A stretch of 64,000 nucleotides of DNA from Pedobacter alluvionis (lineage in GTDB: Bacteria > Bacteroidota > Bacteroidia > Sphingobacteriales > Sphingobacteriaceae). The stretch is taken from assembly GCF_003664035.1 (NCBI RefSeq), contig NZ_RCCK01000010.1, positions 620,001-684,000 of the forward strand. The letters run 5' to 3'. Made by a program: the position numbers and the translations under genes. The notes beneath the pieces are model-generated. The model was not told the origin of the DNA, searched no databases, and was given only the letters and a program-made list of their open reading frames with translations. Below are positions 51,272 through 62,826 of the stretch, piece after piece. The first letter of the stretch is position 1. Each line of letters begins with the position of its first letter.

Positions 51272-54200
51272 TTGGCAAAGACAGTCGAACAAAGAGTAAA
51301 TTTTGCAACTAGTAAGCACATTATAGACTATCCGGATTTTCTGGATGTGCAATTGCAATCATTCAGAGAATTTTTCCAGATAGATACCACATCAGACGAT
51401 CGCTCTAGCGAAGGTTTGTTTAAAGTGTTTGCTGAAAACTTTCCAATAACAGATTCAAGAAATATCTTCGTATTAGAGTTTCTTGATTATTTTGTTGATC
51501 CACCACGTTACGATATACACGAGTGTATTGAGCGTGGATTAACCTACAATGTTCCATTAAAAGCAAAGCTGAAGCTTTCTTGTAATGATGTAGAACATGA
51601 AGATTTTGAAACTATTATCCAGGATGTGTACTTAGGTACGATCCCGTATATGACACCAAAAGGTACGTTTGTTATCAACGGTGCAGAACGTGTTATCGTT
51701 TCGCAATTACACCGTTCTCCAGGTGTGTTCTTCGGTCAAAGCCGTCACACAAATGGAACCAAATTGTATTCTGCACGTGTTATTCCTTTCAAAGGTTCAT
51801 GGATCGAGTTCGCTACAGACGTTAATAACGTGATGTATGCGTATATCGATCGTAAGAAAAAATTCCCGGTTACCACTTTATTACGTGCTATCGGTTACGA
51901 TTCTGATAAAGATATCTTGGAACTTTTCGATCTTGCTGACGAAGTAAAAGTTAGTAAATCAGGTTTAAAGAAATACATCGGTCGTAAACTGGCTGCAAGA
52001 GTATTGAAAAAATGGGTTGAAGATTTTGTTGATGAAGATACCGGTGAGGTAGTTTCTATCGACCGTAATGAAGTGATTCTTGAAAGAGAAACCGTTTTAG
52101 AAGACGAACACATTGATATGGTTATCGAAGCTGGCGTAAAAAGCATCATCTTATCTAAAGAAGATGGCGCAAGTCAGGCAGATTATACCATTATATATAA
52201 TACATTACAGAAAGATACATCAAACTCAGAAAAAGAAGCTGTAGAAAACATCTATCGTGCTTTGCGTAACGCAGAACCACCTGATGAGGAAACAGCCCGT
52301 GGTATCATTGATCGTTTATTCTTCTCGGATAAACGTTACGATTTAGGAGATGTTGGTCGTTACCGTATCAACCGTAAATTAAAAATGAATACTCCTGATG
52401 AGGTTAAGGTATTAACAAAAGCAGATATTATTGCAATTGTGAAATACCTGATCAAATTGATCAACTCAAAAGAAGAGGTGGATGATATCGATCACTTGTC
52501 TAACCGTCGTGTACGTACGGTAGGTGAGCAATTGTACGCACAATTTGGTGTTGGTTTAGCCCGTATGGCCAGAACAATCCGTGAGCGTATGAATATTCGC
52601 GATAACGAGGTGTTTACACCAACTGATTTGATTAACGCCCGTACGTTATCATCAGTGATCAACTCTTTCTTTGGTACTAACCAGTTATCTCAGTTCATGG
52701 ATCAAACGAATCCATTGGCAGAGATCACTCACAAACGCCGTTTATCGGCTTTAGGTCCAGGTGGTTTATCACGTGAGCGTGCCGGTTTCGAGGTACGTGA
52801 CGTTCACTATACTCACTATGGTCGTTTATGTACTATTGAAACTCCAGAGGGACCAAACATTGGTTTGATTTCATCACTTTGTGTGCATGCAAAAATCAAC
52901 AATTTAGGTTTCATTGAAACACCATACAAACGTGTTGAAGATGGTAAAGTAGTTGTAGATTCAGATGTTATTTATTTATCTGCAGAAGATGAGGATGGTA
53001 AAACCATCGCTCAGGCCAATGCAGAGTATGATGATAAAGGTAACTTTACCACACCACGTGTTAAAGCGCGTTATGAGGGTGACTTCCCGATTATTGAGCC
53101 TGAGAAATTAGACTTAATGGACGTTGCGCCTAACCAGATTACTTCAATCGCTGCTTCGTTAATTCCTTTCTTGGAACATGATGATGCGAACAGGGCTTTG
53201 ATGGGATCGAACATGCAACGTCAGGCCGTACCATTGTTACGTCCTGAAGCACCAATTGTAGGTACAGGTTTAGAAGGTCGCGTTGCACGTGACTCAAGAA
53301 CTTTGATCAACGCAGAGGGTGACGGTGTTGTAGAGTATGTTGATGCTAACGAAATTACCATTAAATATGAGCGTAACGAGGATGATCGTTTAGTCTCATT
53401 TGAAGGTGATAGCAAAACTTACCGTTTAATTAAATTCAAAAAAACCAACCAGAATACTTGTATCAACTTAAAACCAATCGTTAAGAAAGGTCAGAAAGTT
53501 ACTAAAGGACAAGTGCTTTGCGAAGGTTATGCAACTGAAAATGGCGAATTGGCATTAGGTAGAAACTTAAAAGTGGCATTCATGCCTTGGCAAGGTTTCA
53601 ACTTTGAGGATGCGATTGTAATTAACGAGCGTATTGTTCGTGATGACGTTTTCACTTCATTGCATATTGAAGAGTTTGAATTAGAAGTACGTGATACTAA
53701 ACGTGGAGAAGAGGAATTAACACCAGATATCCCGAACGTTTCTGAAGAGGCTACTAAAGACCTTGATGAAAACGGTATTATCCGTATTGGTGCTGATGTA
53801 AAAGAAGGTGATATTTTAATTGGTAAGATCACTCCAAAAGGAGAATCTGATCCTTCACCGGAAGAGAAATTACTACGTGCAATTTTTGGTGATAAAGCAG
53901 GTGATGTTAAAGATGCGTCTTTAAAAACTCCTCCTTCAATCCAGGGTGTGGTAATTGATACTAAATTATTCAGCCGTGCTAAGAAAACTACAAAAGCTGA
54001 AGAGAAATCAGCAATTGAAAAATTAGACAAAGGATATAATAATATCACTGAGAAATTAAAAGCAGAATTAGTTGACAAATTATTCACCATCGTAAACGGA
54101 AAAACATCTCAGGGTGTATTTAACATTTACAAAGAATTATTAGTTGCTAAAGGCGCTAAATTTACTCAGAAAATTTTAGCTGAGCTTGATTATAATCACA

Positions 54201-55075
54201 TTAGCCCTAACAAATGGACTACTGATGATGATAAAAACGAGATGATTAAAATGTTGCTTCACAACTACGGTATCCGTGTTAACGAAGAACTTGGTGCTTA
54301 CAAACGCGATAAATTCGCGATCAGTGTAGGTGATGAGCTTCCTTCAGGAATCGTACAGATGGCAAAAGTTTATGTAGCTAAAAAACGTAAATTAAAAGTA
54401 GGTGATAAAATGGCGGGTCGCCACGGTAACAAAGGTATTGTTGCACGTATTGTACGTGATGAAGATATGCCTTTCTTAGCTGATGGTACTCCGGTTGATA
54501 TCGTGTTGAACCCACTGGGTGTACCTTCGCGTATGAACCTTGGTCAGATCTACGAAACTATTTTAGCTTGGGCAGGCCAAGAATTAGGTGTTAAATTTGC
54601 AACACCGATTTTTGATGGAGCTACCCACCAAGAAGTAGAAGAATGGATCGCTAAAGCAGGAGTTCCTGCTTCAGGAAAAACCTACTTATACAATGGTTTA
54701 ACAGGCGAGCGCTTCGATCAGACTACAACTGTAGGTATTATCTACATGTTGAAATTAGGTCACATGGTTGATGATAAGATGCACGCCCGTTCAATCGGAC
54801 CATACTCATTAATTACACAACAACCATTGGGTGGTAAAGCCCAGTTCGGTGGTCAGCGTTTTGGTGAGATGGAGGTTTGGGCATTAGAGGCATTCGGTGC
54901 AGCTAATATTCTTCAGGAGATCTTAACCGTTAAATCGGATGATGTAATCGGAAGAGCCAAAACTTACGAAGCCATTGTTAAAGGTGAAAACCTACCAACG
55001 CCAGGTGTACCAGAATCGTTCAACGTATTGGTACATGAGTTACGCGGATTAGGTTTAGATATTACGTTAGACTAA
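51272..55075 (+). CDS. rpoB: DNA-directed RNA polymerase subunit beta
   Basis: This is the catalytic beta subunit and rifampicin target. The 1267-residue frame opens at a TTG ([15 protein letters not shown]), the start used by relatives. The rifampicin region is visible around [20 protein letters not shown] and [20 protein letters not shown]. The conserved C-terminal blocks [14 protein letters not shown] and [20 protein letters not shown] are intact. The sequence at the rifampicin cluster looks wild type. Confidence 0.98.
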   Translation: MAKTVEQRVNFATSKHIIDYPDFLDVQLQSFREFFQIDTTSDDRSSEGLFKVFAENFPITDSRNIFVLEFLDYFVDPPRYDIHECIERGLTYNVPLKAKLKLSCNDVEHEDFETIIQDVYLGTIPYMTPKGTFVINGAERVIVSQLHRSPGVFFGQSRHTNGTKLYSARVIPFKGSWIEFATDVNNVMYAYIDRKKKFPVTTLLRAIGYDSDKDILELFDLADEVKVSKSGLKKYIGRKLAARVLKKWVEDFVDEDTGEVVSIDRNEVILERETVLEDEHIDMVIEAGVKSIILSKEDGASQADYTIIYNTLQKDTSNSEKEAVENIYRALRNAEPPDEETARGIIDRLFFSDKRYDLGDVGRYRINRKLKMNTPDEVKVLTKADIIAIVKYLIKLINSKEEVDDIDHLSNRRVRTVGEQLYAQFGVGLARMARTIRERMNIRDNEVFTPTDLINARTLSSVINSFFGTNQLSQFMDQTNPLAEITHKRRLSALGPGGLSRERAGFEVRDVHYTHYGRLCTIETPEGPNIGLISSLCVHAKINNLGFIETPYKRVEDGKVVVDSDVIYLSAEDEDGKTIAQANAEYDDKGNFTTPRVKARYEGDFPIIEPEKLDLMDVAPNQITSIAASLIPFLEHDDANRALMGSNMQRQAVPLLRPEAPIVGTGLEGRVARDSRTLINAEGDGVVEYVDANEITIKYERNEDDRLVSFEGDSKTYRLIKFKKTNQNTCINLKPIVKKGQKVTKGQVLCEGYATENGELALGRNLKVAFMPWQGFNFEDAIVINERIVRDDVFTSLHIEEFELEVRDTKRGEEELTPDIPNVSEEATKDLDENGIIRIGADVKEGDILIGKITPKGESDPSPEEKLLRAIFGDKAGDVKDASLKTPPSIQGVVIDTKLFSRAKKTTKAEEKSAIEKLDKGYNNITEKLKAELVDKLFTIVNGKTSQGVFNIYKELLVAKGAKFTQKILAELDYNHISPNKWTTDDDKNEMIKMLLHNYGIRVNEELGAYKRDKFAISVGDELPSGIVQMAKVYVAKKRKLKVGDKMAGRHGNKGIVARIVRDEDMPFLADGTPVDIVLNPLGVPSRMNLGQIYETILAWAGQELGVKFATPIFDGATHQEVEEWIAKAGVPASGKTYLYNGLTGERFDQTTTVGIIYMLKLGHMVDDKMHARSIGPYSLITQQPLGGKAQFGGQRFGEMEVWALEAFGAANILQEILTVKSDDVIGRAKTYEAIVKGENLPTPGVPESFNVLVHELRGLGLDITLD

Positions 55076-55088
55076 GTATTAAGTATAA

Positions 55089-55134
55089 AGTATCGGGTAT
55101 TAAGAGGGTTAATTCAATCTCGATACCTGATACT
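55089..55134. repeat. Hairpin between rpoB and rpoC (GTATCAGG words)
   Basis: AGTATCGGGTAT (55089-55100) pairs with ATACCTGATACT (55123-55134) at 11 of 12 positions, and GTA words continue on both sides. The 12-mer ATACCTGATACT is also in front of pheT. Confidence 0.65.
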
Positions 55135-55162
55135 AAGTACTTGCTACTAAAAACAAAAAGAT

Positions 55163-58100
55163 ATGTCTTACAAAAAGGATAATAAATTAAAAAGCAATTT
55201 CACATCAATCACGATTAGCTTATCGTCTCCAGAAATTATTCTGGAACGCTCAAGCGGTGAGGTGTTGAAACCAGAAACCATTAACTACCGTACTTACAAA
55301 CCTGAGCGTGATGGTTTGTTCTGTGAGCGTATTTTTGGTCCGGTAAAAGATTACGAATGTCATTGCGGTAAATACAAACGTATCCGTTATAAAGGTATTG
55401 TTTGCGATCGTTGTGGTGTTGAAGTAACGGAGAAAAAAGTACGTCGTGAGCGTATGGGACACATTGCTTTAGTGGTTCCTGTTGCACACATCTGGTACTT
55501 CCGCTCTTTACCAAACAAAATCGGTTATTTATTAGGTTTACCTACTAAAAAATTAGATTTAATTATCTATTACGAGCGTTACGTAGTTATTCAATCAGGC
55601 TTAATGGCTGAAGAAGGTATCAACTATATGGACTTCTTAACGGAAGAAGAATATTTAGATATCTTAGATAAATTACCTAAAGAAAACCAATACTTAGATG
55701 ATAAAGATCCTAATAAATTCATCGCCAAAATGGGTGCTGAAGCATTAGAAGATTTATTAAAACGTATTGATTTAGATACTTTATCTTATGATTTACGTCA
55801 CCAGGCAGCTAACGAAACTTCTCAGCAACGTAAAAATGAGGCTTTAAAACGTCTTCAGGTTGTTGAAGCTTTCCGTGGTGCTAATACACGTATTGAGAAT
55901 CGCCCTGAGTGGATGATTGTTAAAATCGTTCCGGTTATTCCACCAGAATTACGTCCGTTAGTGCCATTAGAAGGTGGTCGTTTCGCTACTTCCGATTTAA
56001 ATGATTTATACCGTCGTGTAATTATCCGTAACAACCGTTTAAAACGTTTGATCGAGATTAAAGCACCAGAGGTAATTTTACGTAACGAGAAACGTATGTT
56101 GCAGGAAGCTGTAGATTCGTTATTCGATAACTCACGTAAAGTTAACGCGGTAAAAACTGAAGGTAACCGTGCTTTGAAATCACTTTCAGATATTCTGAAA
56201 GGTAAACAAGGTCGTTTCCGTCAGAATTTATTAGGTAAACGTGTGGATTATTCAGCTCGTTCGGTAATTGTTGTAGGGCCTAGCCTTAAATTACACGAAT
56301 GCGGTATTCCTAAAGATATGGCTGCTGAGCTTTACAAACCGTTCATTATTCGTAAGATGATTGAGCGTGGTGTAGTAAAAACAGTTAAATCTGCTAAGAA
56401 AATCGTTGATAGAAAAGATCCGTTAGTTTGGGATATCTTAGAAAATGTATTAAAAGGTCACCCGGTATTATTAAACCGTGCACCTACACTACACAGACTA
56501 GGTATTCAGGCTTTCCAGCCAAAATTAATTGAAGGAAAAGCAATCCAGTTACACCCATTAGTGTGTACTGCATTCAACGCCGATTTTGATGGTGACCAGA
56601 TGGCTGTCCACTTACCGTTAGGTAACGCAGCAATTTTGGAAGCCCAGGTATTGATGTTGGCTGCACATAACATCTTAAACCCTGCAAACGGTACCCCAAT
56701 TACAGTACCATCTCAGGATATGGTTTTGGGTCTTTATTATATTACTAAAGGCCGTAGAACAGATGAAACAAGGGTTGTAAAAGGACAGGATTCTAATTTC
56801 TATTCTCCGGAAGAAGTTATTATTGCTTATAACGAGAAAGAATTAGACTTGCATGCATTTATCAAAGTAAGGGTAAATGTGAAGCAAAATGATGGATCGA
56901 TCGTTAATAAATTAACTGAAACAACCGTTGGTAGAGTATTATTCAACCAAATGGTTCCTGAAGAAGTTGGTTATATCAATGAGTTATTAACTAAAAAATC
57001 GTTAAGAGATATTATCGGTGAGGTAGTTAAAATGACGGGTATGGCACGTGCTTCTCAGTTCTTAGATGATATCAAAGAATTAGGATTCCGTATGGCATTC
57101 CAGGGAGGTTTATCGTTCAACTTACAAGACGTAAACATTCCGGTAGAAAAACATACTTTACTAGAACAGGCAGCTGCAGAAGTTGAAGAGGTAAGAAACA
57201 ACTATAACATGGGTTTCATTACCAACAACGAACGTTACAACCAGATTATCGATATCTGGACCCGTATCAACAACAGGTTAACTACTTTCGTTATGACTCA
57301 GTTATCTTCAGATAACCAAGGTTTTAACTCAGTTTACATGATGCTTGATTCAGGTGCACGTGGATCTAAAGAGCAGATTCGTCAGCTTTGCGGAATGCGT
57401 GGTTTGATGGCAAAACCTCAAAAATCTGGTTCAGGTGGTGATATTATCGAAAACCCGATCTTATCAAACTTTAAAGAAGGTTTATCGGTATTAGAGTACT
57501 TTATCTCTACTCACGGTGCGCGTAAAGGTTTGGCGGATACGGCGTTAAAAACAGCTGATGCGGGTTACTTAACCCGTCGTTTACATGATGTTGCACAGGA
57601 TATGATTGTTAACTCGGTTGATTGTGGTACTTTAAGAGGTATGTACACTACTGCGTTAAAAGATCAGGAAGATATTGTTGAGCCATTATACGACAGGATT
57701 TTAGGCCGTACTTCATTACATGATGTGTATAATCCTTTGGATAACACATTATTAGTAAGTGCAGGCGAAGATATCAACGAAGATGTTGCTAAATTGATCG
57801 AAGAGTCTCCATTAGAAGGTATCGAAATCCGTTCGGTATTAACTTGTGAGAACAAACGTGGTGTTTGCGCATTATGTTACGGTCGTAACTTAGCATCTGG
57901 TAAACGCGTTCAAAGAGGTGAGGCAGTTGGTGTAATTGCAGCACAATCAATCGGTGAGCCGGGTACACAGTTAACACTTCGTACTTTCCACGTGGGTGGT
58001 ACTGCATCAAACATTGCTGCAGAATCAAACATCGTAGCTAAGTTTGATGGTGTAATCGAATTCGAAAATATCCGTACTGTTGATACACAAACAGAAGAAG

Positions 58101-59449
58101 GAACAGTTCAGGTGGTATTGGGTCGTTCAGGTGAGTTCAAAATTGTTGAGCCAGGAACCGGACGTATCATTGTAACCAACAATATTCCTTACGGTGCATT
58201 CTTGTTCGTAAAAGAAGGTGATAAACTTACTAAAGGTGATAAAATCTGTTCATGGGATCCGTACAACGCGGTTATTCTTTCAGAATTTGCCGGTAAAGCA
58301 CAATTTGATGCCATTATTGAAGGTGTAACCTTCCGTGAAGAATCAGATGAGCAAACTGGTCACCGTGAAAAAGTAATTATCGATACACGTGATAAAACTA
58401 AAAACCCTTCAGTTCAGATCGTTGATAAGAAAGGTGAATTCATCAAAGGTTATAACATTCCGGTAGGTGCCCACGTTTCAGTTGATGAAGGTGAAGCAAT
58501 CCAAACTGGTCAGATTATCGCTAAGATTCCTCGTGCAACTGGTAAAACCCGGGATATTACAGGTGGTTTACCTCGTGTAACGGAATTATTTGAAGCACGT
58601 AACCCATCTAACCCAGCTGTAGTAACTGAGATTGATGGTGTGGTAACTTTAGGTGGCGTTAAACGTGGTAACCGTGAAATCACAATCGAATCAAAAGATG
58701 GTGAAGTTAAAAAATACCTGGTTCCATTGTCTAAACACATCCTTGTACAGGATAATGACTTTGTGAAAGCAGGTATGCCTTTATCAGATGGTTCAATTTC
58801 TCCTGCCGATATCTTATCAATTAAAGGCCCTGCAGCGGTTCAGGAATACTTAGTAAATGGTATTCAAGAGGTTTACCGTTTACAAGGTGTGAAAATTAAC
58901 GATAAGCACTTCGAGGTAATTGTTCACCAGATGATGCAGAAAGTTCACATTGAAGATCCGGGTGATACTATTTTCTTAGAAAACAATGCTGTTGACCGTT
59001 GGGATTTTGCTGACGAGAACGATGCCATGTACGACAAGAAAGTGGTTGAAGATGCAGGTGATTCGACAGAAATCAAACCAGGTCAGATTGTTTCATTACG
59101 TAAATTAAGAGACGAAAATTCTCAATTAAAACGTAAAGATTTAAAACAGATCACGGTTAGAGATGCAAGACCAGCAACTGCAAGTTCTATCTTACAAGGT
59201 ATTACACGTGCGTCATTAGGTACTAAATCGTTCATTTCTGCGGCTTCGTTCCAGGAAACTACGAAAGTATTAAATGAGGCAGCTATTGCAGGTAAACGCG
59301 ATAATATGTTAGGCTTGAAAGAAAACGTGATCGTTGGTCACTTAATCCCTTCAGGTACTGGTGTACGTGGTTACGAAAGAATCATCGTTGGTTCTCAGGA
59401 AGAATACGATAAATTATTAGCTTCGAAACAAGAAGAAGTAGAAGCTTAA
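55163..59449 (+). CDS. rpoC: DNA-directed RNA polymerase subunit beta'
   Basis: This is the largest polymerase subunit, bearing the active-site magnesium. The 1428 residues contain the N-terminal zinc site ([22 protein letters not shown], near 69-90), the catalytic loop [12 protein letters not shown] near 471 and bridge/trigger regions with [15 protein letters not shown]. The second zinc site has [13 protein letters not shown]. It is 87 bases after rpoB, with a hairpin in the gap, and ends in a strong terminator. Confidence 0.98.
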   Translation: MSYKKDNKLKSNFTSITISLSSPEIILERSSGEVLKPETINYRTYKPERDGLFCERIFGPVKDYECHCGKYKRIRYKGIVCDRCGVEVTEKKVRRERMGHIALVVPVAHIWYFRSLPNKIGYLLGLPTKKLDLIIYYERYVVIQSGLMAEEGINYMDFLTEEEYLDILDKLPKENQYLDDKDPNKFIAKMGAEALEDLLKRIDLDTLSYDLRHQAANETSQQRKNEALKRLQVVEAFRGANTRIENRPEWMIVKIVPVIPPELRPLVPLEGGRFATSDLNDLYRRVIIRNNRLKRLIEIKAPEVILRNEKRMLQEAVDSLFDNSRKVNAVKTEGNRALKSLSDILKGKQGRFRQNLLGKRVDYSARSVIVVGPSLKLHECGIPKDMAAELYKPFIIRKMIERGVVKTVKSAKKIVDRKDPLVWDILENVLKGHPVLLNRAPTLHRLGIQAFQPKLIEGKAIQLHPLVCTAFNADFDGDQMAVHLPLGNAAILEAQVLMLAAHNILNPANGTPITVPSQDMVLGLYYITKGRRTDETRVVKGQDSNFYSPEEVIIAYNEKELDLHAFIKVRVNVKQNDGSIVNKLTETTVGRVLFNQMVPEEVGYINELLTKKSLRDIIGEVVKMTGMARASQFLDDIKELGFRMAFQGGLSFNLQDVNIPVEKHTLLEQAAAEVEEVRNNYNMGFITNNERYNQIIDIWTRINNRLTTFVMTQLSSDNQGFNSVYMMLDSGARGSKEQIRQLCGMRGLMAKPQKSGSGGDIIENPILSNFKEGLSVLEYFISTHGARKGLADTALKTADAGYLTRRLHDVAQDMIVNSVDCGTLRGMYTTALKDQEDIVEPLYDRILGRTSLHDVYNPLDNTLLVSAGEDINEDVAKLIEESPLEGIEIRSVLTCENKRGVCALCYGRNLASGKRVQRGEAVGVIAAQSIGEPGTQLTLRTFHVGGTASNIAAESNIVAKFDGVIEFENIRTVDTQTEEGTVQVVLGRSGEFKIVEPGTGRIIVTNNIPYGAFLFVKEGDKLTKGDKICSWDPYNAVILSEFAGKAQFDAIIEGVTFREESDEQTGHREKVIIDTRDKTKNPSVQIVDKKGEFIKGYNIPVGAHVSVDEGEAIQTGQIIAKIPRATGKTRDITGGLPRVTELFEARNPSNPAVVTEIDGVVTLGGVKRGNREITIESKDGEVKKYLVPLSKHILVQDNDFVKAGMPLSDGSISPADILSIKGPAAVQEYLVNGIQEVYRLQGVKINDKHFEVIVHQMMQKVHIEDPGDTIFLENNAVDRWDFADENDAMYDKKVVEDAGDSTEIKPGQIVSLRKLRDENSQLKRKDLKQITVRDARPATASSILQGITRASLGTKSFISAASFQETTKVLNEAAIAGKRDNMLGLKENVIVGHLIPSGTGVRGYERIIVGSQEEYDKLLASKQEEVEA

Positions 59450-59474
59450 TAGCTAATCTTATTTAAATACTTTA

Positions 59475-59502
59475 AGTCCTCCCAAATGGGAGGACTTTTT
59501 TG
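59475..59502 (+). terminator. Rho-independent terminator after rpoC
   Basis: The stem AGTCCTCCC with GGGAGGACT is followed by six T. Confidence 0.93.
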
Positions 59503-59542
59503 TTTGGAATAGAATTTGTAGATTTAAATAAAAATTAGTAGC

Positions 59543-59785
59543 ATGAGTGTTTCCGAAATACAACTCTTCCAGATATTAAAGGCGAAGTTAGGCGAGAATG
59601 AAGCAGAACAGCTGGTTTCATTTGTTAAAAATGAAGTGAAGGCCGAATTTGAGAACAAACGTGAAATTTTAGCCACAAAAGAAGACATTTCAGGTATGCA
59701 GAAAACAATCTATGTAGTTGGTTTGATTCAGTTTCTAGCTATTGTCGGCTCTGTAATTGGTATTGTAAATTTTATGATCAAATAA
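59543..59785 (+). CDS. Small coiled-coil, single-TM protein
   Basis: The 80 residues form an N-terminal helical part (SEIQLFQILKAKLGENEAEQL), a charged coiled-coil-like part (VKNEVKAEFENKREILATKEDI) and a C-terminal membrane helix (about 54-78). The design resembles DUF1640/CCDC90-like coiled-coil membrane proteins, often found singly or as toxin-antitoxin-like orphan ORFs in bacteria. The function is unknown. It has its own terminator. Confidence 0.65.
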   Translation: MSVSEIQLFQILKAKLGENEAEQLVSFVKNEVKAEFENKREILATKEDISGMQKTIYVVGLIQFLAIVGSVIGIVNFMIK

Positions 59786-59815
59786 TTTCCTTCCTCGTTT
59801 AATGAATCTTTTTAT

Positions 59816-59845
59816 AAATCCGCTAATACACAGCGGATTTTTTTA
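59816..59845 (+). terminator. Rho-independent terminator
   Basis: The stem AAATCCGCT with AGCGGATTT is followed by a T run, 14 bases before the DUF3467 start. Confidence 0.88.
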
Positions 59846-59858
59846 TTTTTGAGCTATT

Positions 59859-60170
59859 ATGGAAGAACAACAAAACGAGAACCAATTAAATATAGAGTTA
59901 TCTGAAGAAATTGCTGAAGGAATTTTTTCTAACCTGGCTATTATCACCCATTCAAATACCGAATTTGTATTAGATTTTATCCGCGTAATGCCGGGAATTC
60001 CGAAAGCAAAGGTAAAATCGAGGATTATTTTAACCCCAGAACATGCAAAACGCTTATTATCAGCGTTGGAAGATAATATTGAGAAGTTCGAGACGGTAAA
60101 CGGCCGGATTAAAGCACAAGAGGAACCGCCTTTTCCAATGGGTTTTGGTGGGCCGACTGCCCAAGCTTAA
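59859..60170 (+). CDS. DUF3467 protein
   Basis: This 103-residue acidic soluble protein begins with a charged tail and carries the family core: GIFSNLAIITHSNTEFVLDF, then MPGIPKAKVKSRIILTPEHA and KRLLSALEDNIEKFE. DUF3467 genes regularly follow rpoC in Bacteroidota, which supports the call. The biochemical role is unknown; the linkage suggests a link with transcription. Confidence 0.88.
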   Translation: MEEQQNENQLNIELSEEIAEGIFSNLAIITHSNTEFVLDFIRVMPGIPKAKVKSRIILTPEHAKRLLSALEDNIEKFETVNGRIKAQEEPPFPMGFGGPTAQA

Positions 60171-60198
60171 AATGCTTGCAATTCTTACAAACAAATAT

Positions 60199-60229
60199 TT
60201 GCTTACTATGTTAGCATAGTATATATTTG
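60199..60229 (+). promoter_or_regulatory. Promoter with operator-like palindrome in the spacer
   Basis: TTG at 60199-60201, a 20-base spacer and TATATTTG at 60222-60229. The spacer is almost filled by a perfect 18-base inverted repeat, TACTATGTTAGCATAGTA (60204-60221). A repressor bound there would occlude both promoter elements. It drives the FadL-GDSL pair. Confidence 0.7.
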
Positions 60230-60247
60230 TGATATAACCATTTATAA

Positions 60248-61471
60248 ATGAAAAAATTTTTATTGAGCGCATTACTTTCTGCTCCACTTTGGGTTTTGGG
60301 GCAGGGTTTCCAGGTTAATTTACAAGGTCAAAAGCAAATTGGTATGGCGGGTGCAGGTTCTGCATTGCCTTTAGATGAAGCGTCTGTATTTTACAATCCC
60401 GGTGCAGTAACTTTCTTAGAGAAAAACTCAGTTTCCGCAGGTGTAAACCCACTATTATTTAAATCAGCTTTTAAGCAGTCAGGTTCGAACATTACAGAAA
60501 ATGTTAAGAATAAAATTGCTCCTCCATTTGAAGCTTATGCAGTATGGGGTCCTAAATCAAATAAATGGAAATTAGGATTAGGTGTTTATACTCCTTTCGG
60601 TGGTTTGGTAGATTGGGGCGATAACTGGTCTGGTAAGTATGCACTAACCTCATTAAATTTAAAAGCCATTTATTTCCAACCTACTTTGAGTATTAAAATT
60701 ACCGATCGTATTGGTATAGGTGCTGGTTTTGTATACAATCATGGTGATGTAAATCTTCAAAGGGCATTACCGGTAAACTATCCCGATGGAAGATCCGGTC
60801 ATGCGACATTAGAAGGCACAGGTAGTGGTTACGGTTGGAATGCAGGTCTGTACATTAAAACGCTAAGTAATATCACTTTCGCTGTTGTACACAAATCAAA
60901 AGTAGTCACCAAATTAAATGATGGAACTGCAACGTTTGATGTTCCTGAATCATTGAGAAGTGCATTCCCTGCAGGAAATACATTTAATGCTGAATTACCT
61001 TTACCTTCTACAACGACTTTAGGTATAGGTGTACCTTTGTCAAAAAGCACAACATTGGCCTTTGATGCCAGCTGGGTACAGTGGCATGTTTATCAAAATT
61101 TAACTTTTGATTATGCTATTAATACTCCTCAGTTAACGGATAAGCCTTCTGAAAGGAATTATCATGATGGTTCATCATTTAAGTTAGGTATCAATCACCA
61201 GGCATCAGAGAAATTGGCTTTAAGAGCTGGTTTAGGTTATGCTTTTTCTCCGGTTCAGGATGGTTATGTAACACCAGAAGCACCAGATGCTGATCGTTAT
61301 ATTTTAAGTGCAGGTTTAGGTTATACGCCTACCCGCCATTTCGAAGTTAATGCATCGTTCTTTTTTGAAGATGTTAAATCGCGTAAACAAAAGAATATCG
61401 AAACAGGCCTTGATGGTACCTTTAAAACTTTGGTTTATGCACCAGGTATTTCATTAACTTATAAATGGTAG
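60248..61471 (+). CDS. FadL/OmpP1-family outer-membrane porin
   Basis: FadL proteins pass hydrophobic compounds such as long-chain fatty acids across the outer membrane by lateral diffusion. The 407 residues have a signal peptide (to about 19, LWVLGQG). The plug segment QKQIGMAGAGSALPLDEASV with FYNPGAVTFLEKNSVSAG is the N-terminal signature. A beta-barrel follows and ends ISLTYKW with a terminal aromatic. The next gene, a GDSL lipoprotein 13 bases downstream, is likely coexpressed. Confidence 0.9.
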   Translation: MKKFLLSALLSAPLWVLGQGFQVNLQGQKQIGMAGAGSALPLDEASVFYNPGAVTFLEKNSVSAGVNPLLFKSAFKQSGSNITENVKNKIAPPFEAYAVWGPKSNKWKLGLGVYTPFGGLVDWGDNWSGKYALTSLNLKAIYFQPTLSIKITDRIGIGAGFVYNHGDVNLQRALPVNYPDGRSGHATLEGTGSGYGWNAGLYIKTLSNITFAVVHKSKVVTKLNDGTATFDVPESLRSAFPAGNTFNAELPLPSTTTLGIGVPLSKSTTLAFDASWVQWHVYQNLTFDYAINTPQLTDKPSERNYHDGSSFKLGINHQASEKLALRAGLGYAFSPVQDGYVTPEAPDADRYILSAGLGYTPTRHFEVNASFFFEDVKSRKQKNIETGLDGTFKTLVYAPGISLTYKW

Positions 61472-61483
61472 GAGAAATTACAA

Positions 61484-62779
61484 ATGAAAAAATATATATT
61501 AAATAGTTTCGTTGCTGCTGCCATTCTTTTTACCGCAGCCTGCAAACCAGAAATAGAAACACCTGCAGGTACAACTGCCGGACAAGCTAATTTTAGCAAA
61601 TACATTGCCGTAGGTAACTCTTTAACTTCTGGCTTTGCTGATGGAGGCTTATATTTAGAAGGTCAAAAAGTTGCTTATCCAAACCTAATTGCAGCTAAAA
61701 TGGCTTCAGTTGGTGGTGGAGCATTCACTTCTCCGTTTTTTAGTGAAGAACATTCAAATGGCTCAGGTTATATTTCTTTAACAGCACTGGTTAATGGTAC
61801 GCCAACTTTAACTCCCATTATAGATAAATTAGCCTTTAGAGATCCTGCGAAACACTTAGATAAGTATAGTGGTGAAATTCAAAACTTAGGTATTCCGGGC
61901 ATGCGTGTCGATTTATCTTTCGACCCAACGCTTACTTTTAGTGCTGCCAATCCGTATTTCGAGCGTTTATTAACAGATGCACAAGTGGGTAAAACCAATT
62001 ACTTTCAGTATATACAAGGCAGAAACCATACTTTTTTCTCGCTTTGGTTAGGAAATAATGATGTATTGGGTTATGCTTTAAATGGTGCTGTTACCGTTAC
62101 AGGTGATCCAACTACTGTATTAACAGATAAAGTAACATTTTCATCATTGTATGCTAATTTTTTAAATGCATTAACCGCCGGTGGTCAGAAAGGTATTGTG
62201 GCAACTATTCCTGATGTAACAGCTGTTCCATATTTTAATACGGTTACCGTAGCTGCTTTATTAAATGCTGCTAAAGCAATTAATCCTGCAGCGGCAGCTA
62301 TTTATATTCAAACAGGAACAGGTGCGGTAAGGCCTGCAACTGCTGATGATTTAATTCGTTTGCCTTTCCAATCAGCTGGTTTGTTTGGTCAAGGTGCTAT
62401 TCCTTATGGCTTACATCCCTTAAATCCAATTGAAAATAAATGGGTTTTGGATAAAGATGAAGTTGTTAAAGTGAAGGACTATGTAAACAGTTACAACAGC
62501 AGTATTAAATCTTTAGCTACCAGCAAAGGCCTGGCCATTGCAGATACTTATGCTTATTTTAATCAGGTTAAAACTGGTATTAATGTTCAGGGTGTTGGTA
62601 TCAACGCTTCATTTATTACGGGTGGTGCATTCTCTTTAGATGGTATTCACTTAACGCCGCGTGGAAATGCAGCAATTGCCAATCTATTTATTGATGCCAT
62701 TAATGCTAAATACGGTTCTACTGTACCAAACATTGATATTACTCAATATAGAGGCGTGAAATTCCCAGATGCGAAGTAA
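61484..62779 (+). CDS. SGNH/GDSL-hydrolase lipoprotein
   Basis: A lipoprotein signal with lipobox FTAAC is followed by an SGNH hydrolase domain. Block I is IAVGNSLTSGFADGG (Ser nucleophile in GNSLT). Block III is LGNNDVLGYA (oxyanion Asn). Block V is DGIHLTPRGN (Asp and His of the triad). Likely activity is an esterase or lipase on the outer membrane. Paired with a FadL-type porin it may release and import fatty acids, which is inference. Confidence 0.87.
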   Translation: MKKYILNSFVAAAILFTAACKPEIETPAGTTAGQANFSKYIAVGNSLTSGFADGGLYLEGQKVAYPNLIAAKMASVGGGAFTSPFFSEEHSNGSGYISLTALVNGTPTLTPIIDKLAFRDPAKHLDKYSGEIQNLGIPGMRVDLSFDPTLTFSAANPYFERLLTDAQVGKTNYFQYIQGRNHTFFSLWLGNNDVLGYALNGAVTVTGDPTTVLTDKVTFSSLYANFLNALTAGGQKGIVATIPDVTAVPYFNTVTVAALLNAAKAINPAAAAIYIQTGTGAVRPATADDLIRLPFQSAGLFGQGAIPYGLHPLNPIENKWVLDKDEVVKVKDYVNSYNSSIKSLATSKGLAIADTYAYFNQVKTGINVQGVGINASFITGGAFSLDGIHLTPRGNAAIANLFIDAINAKYGSTVPNIDITQYRGVKFPDAK

Positions 62780-62794
62780 GATTTTAGTATTCAT

Positions 62795-62826
62795 AAAAAA
62801 AGGAGCATTTAATGCTCCTTTTTTAT
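62795..62826. terminator. Bidirectional terminator between the GDSL gene and miaA
   Basis: The stem AAAAGGAGCATT with AATGCTCCTTTT lies between the two convergent stops, with A and T tracts on both sides. Confidence 0.9.

Noticed and set aside
53527..54090. 187-codon open frame antisense to rpoB
   Set aside because: It lies wholly inside rpoB, is Ser/Leu-rich without any recognisable domain, and is explained by the strong codon bias of the sense gene.
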